In this document: positions 1 to 7,564 of the stretch, piece after piece
Layout: every line of letters begins with the position of its first letter
How positions within the stretch are numbered: position 1 is the first letter of the stretch
Assembly (NCBI RefSeq): GCF_051846915.1
Contig: NZ_JBPYCR010000016.1
Span: 10,390-74,389 of the forward strand
Length of the DNA stretch: 64,000 bases
Reading direction: 5' to 3'
DNA from: JBPYCR01 sp051846915
GTDB taxonomy: Bacteria; Bacillota; Bacilli; Bacillales; Amphibacillaceae
Position numbers and translations under genes: made by a program
The notes under the pieces: generated by a model
The model's input: the letters and a program-made list of their open reading frames with translations, nothing else
Told to the model about the DNA's origin: nothing
Databases searched by the model: none

Positions 1-59
1 AGTCCGGTAAAATTTGTCGACGTAGCGCTTTTTACCTTCCCTTTTGAATACGGATTATA

Positions 60-316
60 AATAATTGAACGTGGAAAAGGAAAAGTAAAATGCAACCAAC
101 TCATACAGAGAGAATCACCATCGGCTGAAAGTGATTTTTAGTTGCTGCTTTTGAAATGCCCCTTTGAGTCCATTATGGAAAAATGAGTACATAATGGCGG
201 TTGCTCTACCGTTATAAGAGATGGAGTTGGGAGTATTGGTTTGTATCCATGCTCCAAACAGGGTGGAACCGCGTCAAAAGCGCCTCTGTGTATATTATGC
301 ACAGGGGCCTTTTTCG
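60..316 (+). promoter_or_regulatory. T-box leader, probably cysteine-specific, upstream of cysE-cysS
   Basis: The canonical T-box core AGGGTGGAACCGCG is at 260-273. It is followed by a terminator hairpin (GC-rich arms at about 281-290 and 301-310) with a T run ending near 316. A TGC cysteine triplet at 157-159, preceded by GAAA, is the likely specifier codon; this is an inference from position and from the downstream genes. Uncharged tRNA-Cys would pair with the leader and favour the antiterminator, inducing cysteine synthesis and cysteinyl-tRNA synthetase. The 60 bases before it hold nothing I can name. Confidence 0.88.
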
Positions 317-317
317 T

Positions 318-583
318 AGGTCAGAAAGTTTGAAACTTAGTGCATCGCTGTCTAGCTTTGACGTACAAATGTATTCGGTGGGATGAAAGCATAGCTACAG
401 TCCCAGGATGTTCTAGTGCAAATCTTTTCGATGGGGCGAGCATTTACGCACAGTCCCAGGACGTGGTGTTCTAAGCAGCCCCTCGAGGTCTTAAGCAATA
501 AATCATCGTGACTAAAATCCGTCACTACGATTTCTTACTTAAGCCATGCCTGTGGATGCCCAGGGCGCTTGCGCTTTTCTTTA
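318..583. repeat. Dispersed repeat family A, copy 1 (long, diverged)
   Basis: The copy opens with a variant of the family start, GCATCGCTGTCTAGCTT, near 342 and closes with GGCGCTTGCGCTTTTCTT near 564-582. Inside are CAGCCCCTCGAGGTCTTAAG and a fold-back arm ending in TTAAGCC. It carries extra internal sequence compared with the compact copy at 50.3 kb. It sits between the T-box terminator and cysE, so cysE mRNA carries it. It does not appear to encode protein. Confidence 0.75.
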
Positions 584-695
584 TGTAAAAACATAAGATG
601 AAACCGTAAATTGATTGATACTAGTCCCATCGTGGACTGTTAACTAGAGATCAATAATTGAAAAAAATATAAAGAGATAGAGGAGGCATATAGTC

Positions 696-1337
696 ATGTT
701 TAAACGGATGAAAGAAGATATGGATGTCGTATTTGAACAAGATCCTGCCGCACGCACTTATTTTGAAGTATTCCTAACCTATTCCGGCTTACACGCCGTA
801 TGGAGCCACCGTATTGCCCATGCATTTTATAAGCGTAAATGGTTCTTTCTTGCACGGATTATTTCTCAGTTGAGTCGATTTTTTACTGGTATCGAAATCC
901 ATCCCGGTGCAAAGATAGGCAGAAGATTTTTTATAGACCATGGGATGGGTGTTGTCATTGGAGAAACATGTGAAATTGGAAATAATGTTACAATTTATCA
1001 AGGAGTGACCCTTGGAGGCACCGGTCATGAAAAAGGAAAACGGCATCCTACACTAAAGGACAACGCGCTTGTTGCAACAGGTGCGAAGGTTCTTGGTTCT
1101 ATAACTATTGGTGAAAATGCTAAAGTGGGCGGCGGGTCAGTCGTTCTGAACGATGTTCCTGATGATGCAACAGTAGTTGGTATACCCGGTCGGGTCGTCA
1201 AACATAAAGGGGAAAAGGTTCGACGGGGATTGGATCATCATAAATTGCCTGATCCCGTTAAGGATAGATGTAATCAATTGCAAACGGAAATCGATGAATT
1301 AAAGAAAGAGATCATGAAGCTGAAAGAAGGGAATTGA
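696..1337 (+). CDS. cysE: Serine O-acetyltransferase
   Basis: The enzyme transfers acetyl from acetyl-CoA to L-serine, giving O-acetylserine, the acceptor for sulfide in cysteine synthesis in the cytoplasm. The 213-residue protein has a helical N-terminal region and a left-handed beta-helix of hexapeptide repeats. The signature around HPGAKIG, DHGMGVVIGET and GVTLGGTG (residues about 69-110) is intact, with the active-site Asp-His pair in FIDHGMG. The C-terminus is a charged helical tail. The start ATG has a good Shine-Dalgarno (GAGGAGG) eight bases or so upstream. cysS follows after four bases. Expression is expected to be controlled by the cysteine T-box upstream. The gene order matches B. 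subtilis cysE-cysS. Confidence 0.96.
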   Translation: MFKRMKEDMDVVFEQDPAARTYFEVFLTYSGLHAVWSHRIAHAFYKRKWFFLARIISQLSRFFTGIEIHPGAKIGRRFFIDHGMGVVIGETCEIGNNVTIYQGVTLGGTGHEKGKRHPTLKDNALVATGAKVLGSITIGENAKVGGGSVVLNDVPDDATVVGIPGRVVKHKGEKVRRGLDHHKLPDPVKDRCNQLQTEIDELKKEIMKLKEGN

Positions 1338-1341
1338 GTCC

Positions 1342-2742
1342 ATGTCGATCACAATTTATAATACGATGACACGTAAGAAAGAAACGTTCACCCCGATTGT
1401 GGAAAATGAGGTAAGCATGTATGTTTGCGGACCGACGGTTTATAATTATATTCATATCGGAAACGCAAGACCCGCGATTGTTTTTGATACAGTACGGCGT
1501 TACTTTGAGTATAAAGGCTTTAGCGTAAAATATGTGCTTAATTTTACAGATGTGGATGATAAAATAATTGATGCCGCCAATAAGACGGGCGAGAAAGTAA
1601 GTGATTTGACGAACCGTTTTATTGATGCTTATTTGAAGGACGTTCAAGCATTAGGAGTGAAACCGGCAACGTATCATCCACGCGTCACCGATACAATGGA
1701 CGAAATTATTACATTTATCGGCGGGCTTGTTGAAAAAGGGTATGCCTATGAAGTGGATGGCGATGTATATTTCAAGCCACGCATGTTTGATGAGTATGGA
1801 AAGCTTTCTGATCAATCTGTGGATGAACTCCGCTCCGGAGCGCGCATAAAAGTCGGTGAAAAGAAAACCGATCCGCTTGATTTCGCCTTATGGAAAGGTG
1901 CCAAACCGGATGAAATTGCATGGGATTCACCTTGGGGGAAAGGACGCCCTGGTTGGCATATTGAATGTTCAGCAATGGCAAAAAAATATTTGGGCGAGAC
2001 GATCGACATTCATGCCGGAGGGCAAGATCTAGCATTCCCGCACCATGAGAACGAAATCGCGCAATCTGAGGCATTAAATGAACAACCTTTTGCTAATTAT
2101 TGGATGCACAACGGGTACATGAATATTGATAATGAAAAAATGTCGAAATCATTGGGCAACTTTGTGTTGACAAAAGATTTAATTCAAATGCATGACCCGA
2201 AAGTAATTCGCTTTTTTATGTTAAGTGTACATTATCGCAATCCGATTAATTTCACGGATGAGTTGTTGCAAGGTGCGAAAAATAGCCTTGAACGGATCCA
2301 AACAACATACTTTAATTTGGAACATCGCAAGAAAACGAGCATGAATCTTGCCGGTAATGTAGATGGATGGCTCGAAAAGGTGGAAACGTTCAAGAACCAA
2401 TTTGAAGCGGCTATGGACGATGATTTTAATACAGCAAATGCGATTTCTGTTTTATTTGAAGCTGCTAAAGAAGCAAACCTGTACTTAGAATCAAAGCAGA
2501 CGGACGAGAAAGTGATCGGTGCTTTTCAACAAGTCATTACAGACTTACTCCGTGTATTAGGTATCCAAATGGACGAATTGGATGAATTGTTGGATGCTGA
2601 TATCGATGCTTTAATTAAAGAACGAACTGCAGCCAGAAAAAATCGTGACTTTAAACGGGCGGATGAAATTCGTGATATGCTCCAGGAGAAAGATATTATT
2701 CTTGAAGATACGGACCAAGGGGTTCGCTGGAGAAGAGGCTGA
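1342..2742 (+). CDS. cysS: Cysteinyl-tRNA synthetase
   Basis: This class I aminoacyl-tRNA synthetase charges tRNA-Cys. The 466-residue length is the usual one. The HIGN form of the HIGH motif is at residues 38-41 and KMSKS at 266-270. Cys29 in the CGPT motif, the cysteine in HIECSAM and the FPHHENE segment supply the zinc site that recognises the cysteine thiol. The C-terminal part is the DALR anticodon-binding region. It is co-transcribed with cysE (4-base gap) and followed after three bases by mrnC, so it should respond to the same T-box. Nothing unusual is seen. Confidence 0.97.
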   Translation: MSITIYNTMTRKKETFTPIVENEVSMYVCGPTVYNYIHIGNARPAIVFDTVRRYFEYKGFSVKYVLNFTDVDDKIIDAANKTGEKVSDLTNRFIDAYLKDVQALGVKPATYHPRVTDTMDEIITFIGGLVEKGYAYEVDGDVYFKPRMFDEYGKLSDQSVDELRSGARIKVGEKKTDPLDFALWKGAKPDEIAWDSPWGKGRPGWHIECSAMAKKYLGETIDIHAGGQDLAFPHHENEIAQSEALNEQPFANYWMHNGYMNIDNEKMSKSLGNFVLTKDLIQMHDPKVIRFFMLSVHYRNPINFTDELLQGAKNSLERIQTTYFNLEHRKKTSMNLAGNVDGWLEKVETFKNQFEAAMDDDFNTANAISVLFEAAKEANLYLESKQTDEKVIGAFQQVITDLLRVLGIQMDELDELLDADIDALIKERTAARKNRDFKRADEIRDMLQEKDIILEDTDQGVRWRRG

Positions 2743-2745
2743 TTA

Positions 2746-3150
2746 ATGACGACACTTGACCCAAAACAAATGAAGAGCTTAACGCTCGCTTATATCGGGG
2801 ATGCTGTCTATGAATTGCACGTACGGCAATTTCTCATTCATTCCGGAGAGATTAAACCGAATGACTTACATCAAAAAGCGATAACTTTTGTATCTGCTGA
2901 GGCGCAAGCAAAAGTAGTTCGTCACTGGCTGGAAGAGCATTGGCTGACGGATGAAGAAAAAAATATTGTAAGAAGGGGGCGGAATGCCAAGTCTGCATCT
3001 GCCCCAAAAAACACATCAATCCAAACGTACCGCCTTAGCACAGGGTTTGAAGCGTTGATTGGCTATCACTATGTGGCGAAAAATGAACAACGATTAAATG
3101 AATTGTTGTCGGAGTCGACACGTTTTATTACGATACAAAAACGGTTATGA
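2746..3150 (+). CDS. mrnC: Mini-ribonuclease III
   Basis: This 134-residue protein has only the RNase III catalytic fold and no double-stranded RNA-binding domain. In Bacillus, Mini-III matures the ends of 23S rRNA with the help of ribosomal protein L3. The signature YIGDAVYELHVR lies near residues 16-27 and holds the catalytic acidic residue Asp19; a second acidic cluster follows near the C-terminus (LNELL). It starts three bases after cysS, so translation is probably coupled. The synteny cysS-mrnC-rlmB is conserved in the family. Confidence 0.93.
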   Translation: MTTLDPKQMKSLTLAYIGDAVYELHVRQFLIHSGEIKPNDLHQKAITFVSAEAQAKVVRHWLEEHWLTDEEKNIVRRGRNAKSASAPKNTSIQTYRLSTGFEALIGYHYVAKNEQRLNELLSESTRFITIQKRL

Positions 3151-3173
3151 CTTATAAGGAAGGAATGTAGAAA

Positions 3174-3926
3174 ATGGATGAAGAAGAGCTTATTATTGGG
3201 AAAAATCCCGTTCTGGAGGCGCTTAAATCAGGCAGATCTGTAAATAAAGTAATGCTTTCCGATCAATTAAATGATAAAGCGGCATATCAATTTGTACAAG
3301 CTTGCAAACAAGCAAATACATTTATGCAAAAAGTACCGCGAAAGAAGCTTGATCAAGTTACGAATGGAAATCACCAAGGAGTTGCGGCGTATGTCGCATC
3401 TTATCAATATGCAACAATGGATGATTTATTCGCACATGCTGAACAAAAGAAAGAAGCTCCATTCTTTGTTATATTGGATGAGTTGGAAGACCCGCATAAT
3501 TTAGGGTCTATTTTACGTACGGCTGATGCAACTGGTGTGCATGGCATCATTATCCCGAAGCGCCGTTCGGTTGGGTTGACGGCAACAGTCGCAAAGACGG
3601 CATCCGGAGCTCTAGAACATATACCGGTAACGAGAGTGACTAACATTTCCAATACGATTGAAACGTTAAAAAAGCAGCATGTATGGGTTGTTGGTACAGA
3701 AGGAAATGCAACAGAAGATTATCGCACGCTTGACGGAAATATACCGATTGCCCTCGTTGTAGGGAATGAAGGCAAAGGGATGAGCCGGCTCGTAAAGGAA
3801 AAATGTGACTGGACGGTTAGTTTGCCAATGAAGGGGAGTATTTCTTCTTTAAATGCGTCAGTTGCTTGCAGCTTGCTGCTGTATGAAGTGTTTAGAAAAA
3901 GAAACCCATTGGGAGAATCTCCATGA
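3174..3926 (+). CDS. rlmB: 23S rRNA (guanosine-2'-O-)-methyltransferase, TrmH/SpoU family
   Basis: This SPOUT-class enzyme methylates a 2'-hydroxyl in 23S rRNA (G2251 in E. coli numbering; the B. subtilis homologue is YacO). The protein has 250 residues. An N-terminal substrate-binding segment (1-80) precedes the knotted catalytic domain with the three family motifs: DPHNLGSILRTAD near residue 108, NEGKGM near 201, and SLNASVA near 224. The start ATG follows GGAAGG. Its last four bases overlap the start of the next gene (ATGA), which suggests coupled translation. Confidence 0.93.
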   Translation: MDEEELIIGKNPVLEALKSGRSVNKVMLSDQLNDKAAYQFVQACKQANTFMQKVPRKKLDQVTNGNHQGVAAYVASYQYATMDDLFAHAEQKKEAPFFVILDELEDPHNLGSILRTADATGVHGIIIPKRRSVGLTATVAKTASGALEHIPVTRVTNISNTIETLKKQHVWVVGTEGNATEDYRTLDGNIPIALVVGNEGKGMSRLVKEKCDWTVSLPMKGSISSLNASVACSLLLYEVFRKRNPLGESP

Positions 3927-4432
3927 ATATTTTATTAGTAGATGGCTATAATGTCATCGGTGCGTGGCAGGAACTCCAAGCGATAAAACAAACAGATATG
4001 GAACAGGCAAGAGATCGACTCATCGATTTGATGGCGGAATATAAGGCATTTACTGGAATACGGGTAATTATCGTTTTTGATGCTTATTATGTTAGTGGTA
4101 AAGAAAGTACAATGAATATTCATCATGTCGAAGTGATTTTTACAAAGGAGAAAGAAACGGCGGATGAGTGTATTGAAAAGCTTATAAAATCATTGAAAAA
4201 CATTAAAAACCAAGTATACGTAGCAACATCGGATTACGCGGAGCAACGGACGATTTTCAGCCAGGGTGCTTTACGAATATCGGCTAGAGAACTGCTTATC
4301 GAGCTGAAACAAATTCAGAACAGTATCGAAAAAAAGGTTGTAAAAGAGCAAAACAAGAAGCCCCAATCCAAAATTATCCTAAATAAACAAACGATGGAGT
4401 TATTTGAGAAGTGGCGAAGGGGCAAGATTTAA
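3923..4432 (+). CDS. rae1: Ribosome-associated endoribonuclease Rae1 (YacP, NYN domain)
   Basis: The 169-residue protein opens with the NYN/PIN-like motif LLVDGYNVIGAW (residues 4-15), and further acidic residues (VFDAYY, DECIEKL, TSDYAEQ) would form the metal site. The B. subtilis homologue Rae1 cleaves certain mRNAs inside the ribosomal A site. The C-terminal 30 residues are basic. It overlaps rlmB by four bases. After it comes a weak hairpin with a T run (about 4440-4470) and then the sigH promoter. Confidence 0.9.
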   Translation: MNILLVDGYNVIGAWQELQAIKQTDMEQARDRLIDLMAEYKAFTGIRVIIVFDAYYVSGKESTMNIHHVEVIFTKEKETADECIEKLIKSLKNIKNQVYVATSDYAEQRTIFSQGALRISARELLIELKQIQNSIEKKVVKEQNKKPQSKIILNKQTMELFEKWRRGKI

Positions 4433-4504
4433 GTAAAACGCTGTCGGCTGTGCGGCTCTTTTTTTGTCAAAAAAGAGGTTTAATTGGCGGTATGCCGAAT
4501 TATA

Positions 4505-4533
4505 TTGATGTTTCGTGAGCCATGTTGTATAAT
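4505..4533 (+). promoter_or_regulatory. Sigma-A type promoter for sigH
   Basis: TTGATG (4505-4510) and TATAAT (4528-4533) are separated by exactly 17 bases, 44 bases before the chosen sigH start. The fit to the housekeeping consensus is strong. In B. subtilis sigH is likewise read from a sigma-A promoter that AbrB represses. No AbrB site can be assigned from sequence alone. Confidence 0.75.
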
Positions 4534-4576
4534 GACTTTTAATAATGGCTGTGTCACGGTCAGGGGGTCATACAGA

Positions 4577-5227
4577 ATGGCTGTCAATCAATTAAAAAAA
4601 GTAGAAGTAAGTTTCAAGGCCATGATAGACGAGGAAGTTTTACAGCAGGTCCAGCAAGGTAATAAGCATGCGCTTAATCATTTGATAGAGAAGTACCGAA
4701 GTTTTGTATATGCAAAAGCCCAAACCTATTTCTTAATTGGTAGTGATCGGGAAGATGTTATTCAAGAGGGAATGATTGGTTTATACAAGGCAATTCGTGA
4801 TTACGATGGGGACAAGCTTGCATCGTTTAAGCGATTTGCCGAGCTATGCATAAAGCGACAAATCATTACCTCCATCAAAACGGCGACGAGACAGAAGCAT
4901 ATCCCTTTAAACTCCTATGTATCACTGGATAAACCGATCTATGATGAAGAATCAGATAGGACATTACTCGATGTCATTGCCGGATCTAAGGCAATCGATC
5001 CACAGGAACTATTGATAAATCGTGAAAGGTTCGATTTTGTAAAAGATAAATTATCTGAATCATTAAGCGATTTAGAAAAGAAAGTTCTCTATTTTTATTT
5101 GGATGGGTGGTCTTATGAGGAAATTTCGGAAGAGTTAAATCGGCATGTCAAGTCAGTGGATAATGCCTTGCAGCGGGTTAAGCGGAAGATGGAACAGTTC
5201 GTTGAATTAAATGAACTCGTTATTTGA
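4577..5227 (+). CDS. sigH: RNA polymerase sigma factor SigH (sporulation/transition-phase)
   Basis: This sigma-70 family factor directs early sporulation and stationary-phase genes. I chose the ATG at 4577, preceded by GGGGGTC, which gives 216 residues and matches the family length; an upstream in-frame extension has no ribosome site. Region 2 is clear (SDREDVIQEGMIGLYKAIRDY, about residues 52-72), with core binding and -10 recognition in AELCIKRQIITSIKTATRQKH. Region 4 carries the helix-turn-helix WSYEEISEELNRHVKSVDNA near 180-200. Its own promoter lies just upstream. In B. subtilis it is followed by rpmGB, as here. Confidence 0.95.
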   Translation: MAVNQLKKVEVSFKAMIDEEVLQQVQQGNKHALNHLIEKYRSFVYAKAQTYFLIGSDREDVIQEGMIGLYKAIRDYDGDKLASFKRFAELCIKRQIITSIKTATRQKHIPLNSYVSLDKPIYDEESDRTLLDVIAGSKAIDPQELLINRERFDFVKDKLSESLSDLEKKVLYFYLDGWSYEEISEELNRHVKSVDNALQRVKRKMEQFVELNELVI

Positions 5228-5351
5228 ATGCGTTTTCTTAATAGCCTATGATACTTGTGTAATAAGGAGATCAGTGTTTGAAAGCATTGACATAGGACTG
5301 AAGACATGCTAATGTATATAGAGCAAAAACCCTTGTTTGGGGTGAGGAAAC

Positions 5352-5501
5352 TTGAATAAAAAAATAACGTTGGCTTGTTCAATCTGTTCAAGCAGAAATT
5401 ATACAACGAATAAAAATATATCGACTAACCTGAATCGTTTGGAAGTGAACAAATTTTGTAAAAGATGCGAAAAGCACACACTGCATCAAGAGACAAAATA
5501 G
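5352..5501 (+). CDS. rpmG: 50S ribosomal protein L33, zinc-binding form
   Basis: This 49-residue reading frame starts with TTG behind GGTGAGGA and reads MNKKITLACSICSSRNY at its start. Two CxxC pairs (CSIC and CKRC) mark the zinc-containing version of L33; the zinc-free paralogue used in starvation lacks them. The position between sigH and secE matches B. subtilis rpmGB. The unusual TTG start is supported by the ribosome site and by the family N-terminus. Confidence 0.92.
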   Translation: MNKKITLACSICSSRNYTTNKNISTNLNRLEVNKFCKRCEKHTLHQETK

Positions 5502-5519
5502 GGAGTTTGGAGGAACAAA

Positions 5520-5708
5520 GTGAATATCTTTAAATTTTTAAAAGATGTATCTCGAGAAATGAAAAAGGTAAGTTGGCCCAAGGGACGGGAATTGACCAGT
5601 TATACGATTACTGTTATAGTAACAGTATCGTTTGTAGCGTTGTTTTTTGCAGTCGTTGATCTTGGCATCACGCAAGTTTTAAACAATGTACCTTTTTTGA
5701 ATAATTAA
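5520..5708 (+). CDS. secE: Preprotein translocase subunit SecE
   Basis: This 62-residue, single-span form of SecE clamps the SecY channel. The amphipathic N-terminal helix carries the family motif (FLKDVSREMKKVSWPKGREL), followed by one transmembrane segment (about residues 28-52, TITVIVTVSFVALFFAVVDLG). The start is GTG with TTTGGAGG nine bases upstream. It follows rpmG by 18 bases. A strong terminator downstream separates it from nusG, unlike the tight secE-nusG pair usual in B. subtilis. Confidence 0.95.
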   Translation: MNIFKFLKDVSREMKKVSWPKGRELTSYTITVIVTVSFVALFFAVVDLGITQVLNNVPFLNN

Positions 5709-5752
5709 TAAGCGCTTATGCTATAATAAATCCAATGCTATTTATTTCCAAT

Positions 5753-5782
5753 AAAAAACCCGCTGAATAAACGGGTTTTTTT
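5753..5782 (+). terminator. Intrinsic terminator after secE
   Basis: AAAAAACCCG (5753-5762) pairs with CGGGTTTTTTT (5772-5782) across a short loop. The A run, GC stem and T run make it a plausible bidirectional terminator. It separates rpmG-secE from nusG. Confidence 0.85.
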
Positions 5783-5819
5783 AATATGGTTAGAATAACA
5801 ACATATTGAAAATGGGTAA

Positions 5820-5954
5820 CAAAGTATAAAGTAGTCGTTATCGGTCTAGCTTGGTCGCACACGATGTACTAGTGAATGCGTTGTGACACGAGCATTTACG
5901 CGCAGTCCTAAGGATGTAGCGGTTTTAGCTTACGAGACCGCTTGCGCTTTTCTG
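5820..5954. repeat. Dispersed repeat family A, copy 2 (degenerate)
   Basis: The segment carries the family opening (AAAGTATAAA followed by CGGTCTAGCTTGG) and the closing (ACCGCTTGCGCTTTTCT). The middle is diverged but shares GAGCATTTACGCGCAGTCC with copy 1 near 440-460. It lies between the secE terminator and nusG and is non-coding. Confidence 0.65.
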
Positions 5955-6025
5955 TGTTGTATCGTGCAACGGTTAATTAATAAATGTTATAAGGGAGGGA
6001 AGGGCAAATCAAATTGTCCAAATGA

Positions 6026-6559
6026 ATGGAAAAAAATTGGTATGTTATTCACACATATTCCGGGTATGAAAACAAAGTAAAAATGAACTTGGAAAAAAGA
6101 GTAGAGACAATGGGGATGGAAGACAAGATCTTTCGTGTGATTTTCCCAGAAGATGAAGAAACGGAAATAAAGGATGGCAAGAAGAAAGTAGCTAAGAAGA
6201 AAGTATTCCCTGGTTACGTGCTAGCGGAAATGATTATGACAGATGATTCATGGTATGTTGTAAGAAACACACCAGGAGTTACTGGGTTTGTTGGCTCAAG
6301 CGGACAGGGCACGAAGCCGACCTCATTGCTTCCACATGAAGTAGATGCCGTGTTAAAGCGGATGGGAGTAGATGAGAAAGTTGTTCATATCGACTTTGAA
6401 GTAAAAGAGAACGTTCGTGTGATGGAAGGTCCATTTGCAGACTTTACAGGAACAATTGAGCATATTGATCTTGATAAACAAAAAGTGAAAGTACATGTGA
6501 ACATGTTCGGTCGTGAAACGCCTGTCGAGCTTGATTTTTCTCAAATCGATAAATTATAA
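6026..6559 (+). CDS. nusG: Transcription termination/antitermination factor NusG
   Basis: NusG binds RNA polymerase and modulates pausing, termination and coupling to ribosomes. The 177-residue protein has the N-terminal NGN domain (opening KNWYVIHTYSGYENKVK) and a C-terminal KOW domain (about residues 125-177, with VMEGPFADFTGTIEHID). The GGGAGGGAAGG ribosome site lies about 20 bases before the ATG, somewhat far. The length and both ends match the B. subtilis protein. It is followed by about 220 bases before rplK, which include a candidate rplK leader. Confidence 0.95.
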   Translation: MEKNWYVIHTYSGYENKVKMNLEKRVETMGMEDKIFRVIFPEDEETEIKDGKKKVAKKKVFPGYVLAEMIMTDDSWYVVRNTPGVTGFVGSSGQGTKPTSLLPHEVDAVLKRMGVDEKVVHIDFEVKENVRVMEGPFADFTGTIEHIDLDKQKVKVHVNMFGRETPVELDFSQIDKL

Positions 6560-6689
6560 ATGCATTTATCTATGAAGTGCTCTGTTCTTCACAATTTTAG
6601 TAGGAAGTCATTTTATTCTTGCATTCTATTGATATTCATGCTAAAATTCTTTTGTTATTCATGTTCTCTTTTCACATAAAGGATAGGTT

Positions 6690-6782
6690 AACAGGAGTGG
6701 GAGGGAAGCCTTGCATGTTGCATTTTTGACATAGGCGAGGAAACCCAATTACCACATCACGGACTTTAAGGAGGTGTGTTTC
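6690..6782 (+). promoter_or_regulatory. Candidate ribosomal protein L1-type autoregulatory leader before rplK
   Basis: GTGGGAGG at 6697-6704 and ATTACCACA at 6748-6756 can form the ends of a stem enclosing an internal structure, just before the rplK ribosome site (AAGGAGGTG, 6768-6776). The same two sequence blocks recur in the leader of rplA. L1 is known to bind its own mRNA and repress the L11-L1 operon in bacteria. Assignment to L1 here is inferred from the shared motif and the position. Confidence 0.55.
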
Positions 6783-7208
6783 GTGGCTAAAAAAGTAATC
6801 AAGTTAGTAAAATTGCAAATTCCTGCAGGTAAAGCAAACCCAGCACCGCCAGTTGGGCCGGCGCTTGGTCAAGCAGGGGTTAACATCATGGGATTTTGTA
6901 AAGAATTTAATGCGCAAACACAAGATCAGGCTGGTTTAATTATCCCGGTTGAAATTACTGTGTTTGAAGACCGCTCATTTACATTTATTACAAAAACTCC
7001 ACCAGCTGCTGTTTTGCTTAAAAAAGAAGCTGGTATTGATAAAGCTTCCGGTGAACCGAACAAGAATAAGGTTGCCGTAGTTAAGCGTGATAAAGTAAAA
7101 GAAATTGCAGAATTAAAAATGCAAGATCTAAATGCTGCTGATGTAGAGGCAGCGATGCGTATGGTTGAAGGAACTGCACGCAGCATGGGCATTACAATCG
7201 AGGACTAA
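6783..7208 (+). CDS. rplK: 50S ribosomal protein L11
   Basis: L11 forms the GTPase-associated centre with 23S rRNA and L10 and is needed for RelA stringent activation. I chose the GTG at 6783, seven bases after AAGGAGGTG, which gives 141 residues beginning MAKKVIKLVKLQIPAGKANP; the in-frame upstream ATG sits inside the ribosome site. The proline-rich hinge (PAPPVGPALGQAGVNI) and the C-terminal RNA-binding domain are intact. Unusually, about 350 bases carrying two repeat elements separate it from rplA. Confidence 0.96.
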   Translation: MAKKVIKLVKLQIPAGKANPAPPVGPALGQAGVNIMGFCKEFNAQTQDQAGLIIPVEITVFEDRSFTFITKTPPAAVLLKKEAGIDKASGEPNKNKVAVVKRDKVKEIAELKMQDLNAADVEAAMRMVEGTARSMGITIED

Positions 7209-7305
7209 CGAATAGTGCTGGCAGATTACGATCGTATAATGCCTTCACAAATTGATGAAGGGACGTATAACCTTTGCTTTTGTAGGGAGGAAAGCCGATT
7301 AACTG

Positions 7306-7348
7306 CTGGCGCTTCATTTTTAAGCAAGGCGCTTGCGCTTTTTCTTAG
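7306..7348. repeat. Dispersed repeat family A, copy 3 (short remnant)
   Basis: Only the outer palindrome remains: GGCGCTTCATTTTTAAGCAA, then GGCGCTTGCGCTTTTTCTTA. It runs directly into the family B repeat that starts at 7345, as if the two elements were inserted or transposed together. Confidence 0.55.
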
Positions 7349-7434
7349 CAGATAAGAAAGTATACAACTTTCTTACTGCATAAGTGCTACTAAGGCTTTC
7401 GCCATAAAGGCTTGGCGACAAGCCAAGTTTTCTA
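7345..7434. repeat. Dispersed repeat family B, copy 1
   Basis: It begins AGCAGATAAGAAAGTAT and ends AGCCAAGTTTTCTA. It includes ACTTTCTTACTGCATAA and GGCTTTCGCCATAAAGGCTT, both able to fold back on themselves. The copy at 9482 is nearly identical. It is non-coding and lies between rplK and rplA. Confidence 0.8.
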
Positions 7435-7520
7435 ATAAGTATGCGTCCGGACCGGTAAACAGGACTATCCTTATACTGTCTGGAAGCATATGTTATAAAA
7501 GTACATCGGTGCTTTTATAA

Positions 7521-7560
7521 GTGGGAGGTAACACCGCTATTACCACAATAAAGGAGGAAA
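7521..7560 (+). promoter_or_regulatory. Candidate L1-type autoregulatory hairpin before rplA
   Basis: GTGGGAGGT (7521-7529) faces ATTACCACA (7539-7547) across a short loop, and the rplA ribosome site AGGAGG follows at 7552. The same pair of blocks precedes rplK. The compact hairpin next to the ribosome site is what a translational operator for L1 would look like; this is inferred, not shown. Confidence 0.55.
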
Positions 7561-7564
7561 TATG

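Noticed and set aside
201..386. Open frame of 61 codons across the T-box and repeat
   Set aside because: It overlaps the T-box antiterminator and terminator and a dispersed repeat, has no ribosome site, and resembles no family.
4440..4470. Terminator between rae1 and sigH
   Set aside because: A T run follows CGGCTGTGCGGCTC, but the stem pairs poorly; too weak to list as a feature.
5883..6080. Open frame overlapping the nusG start
   Set aside because: It covers a repeat and the nusG ribosome site in another frame, and has no recognisable protein features.
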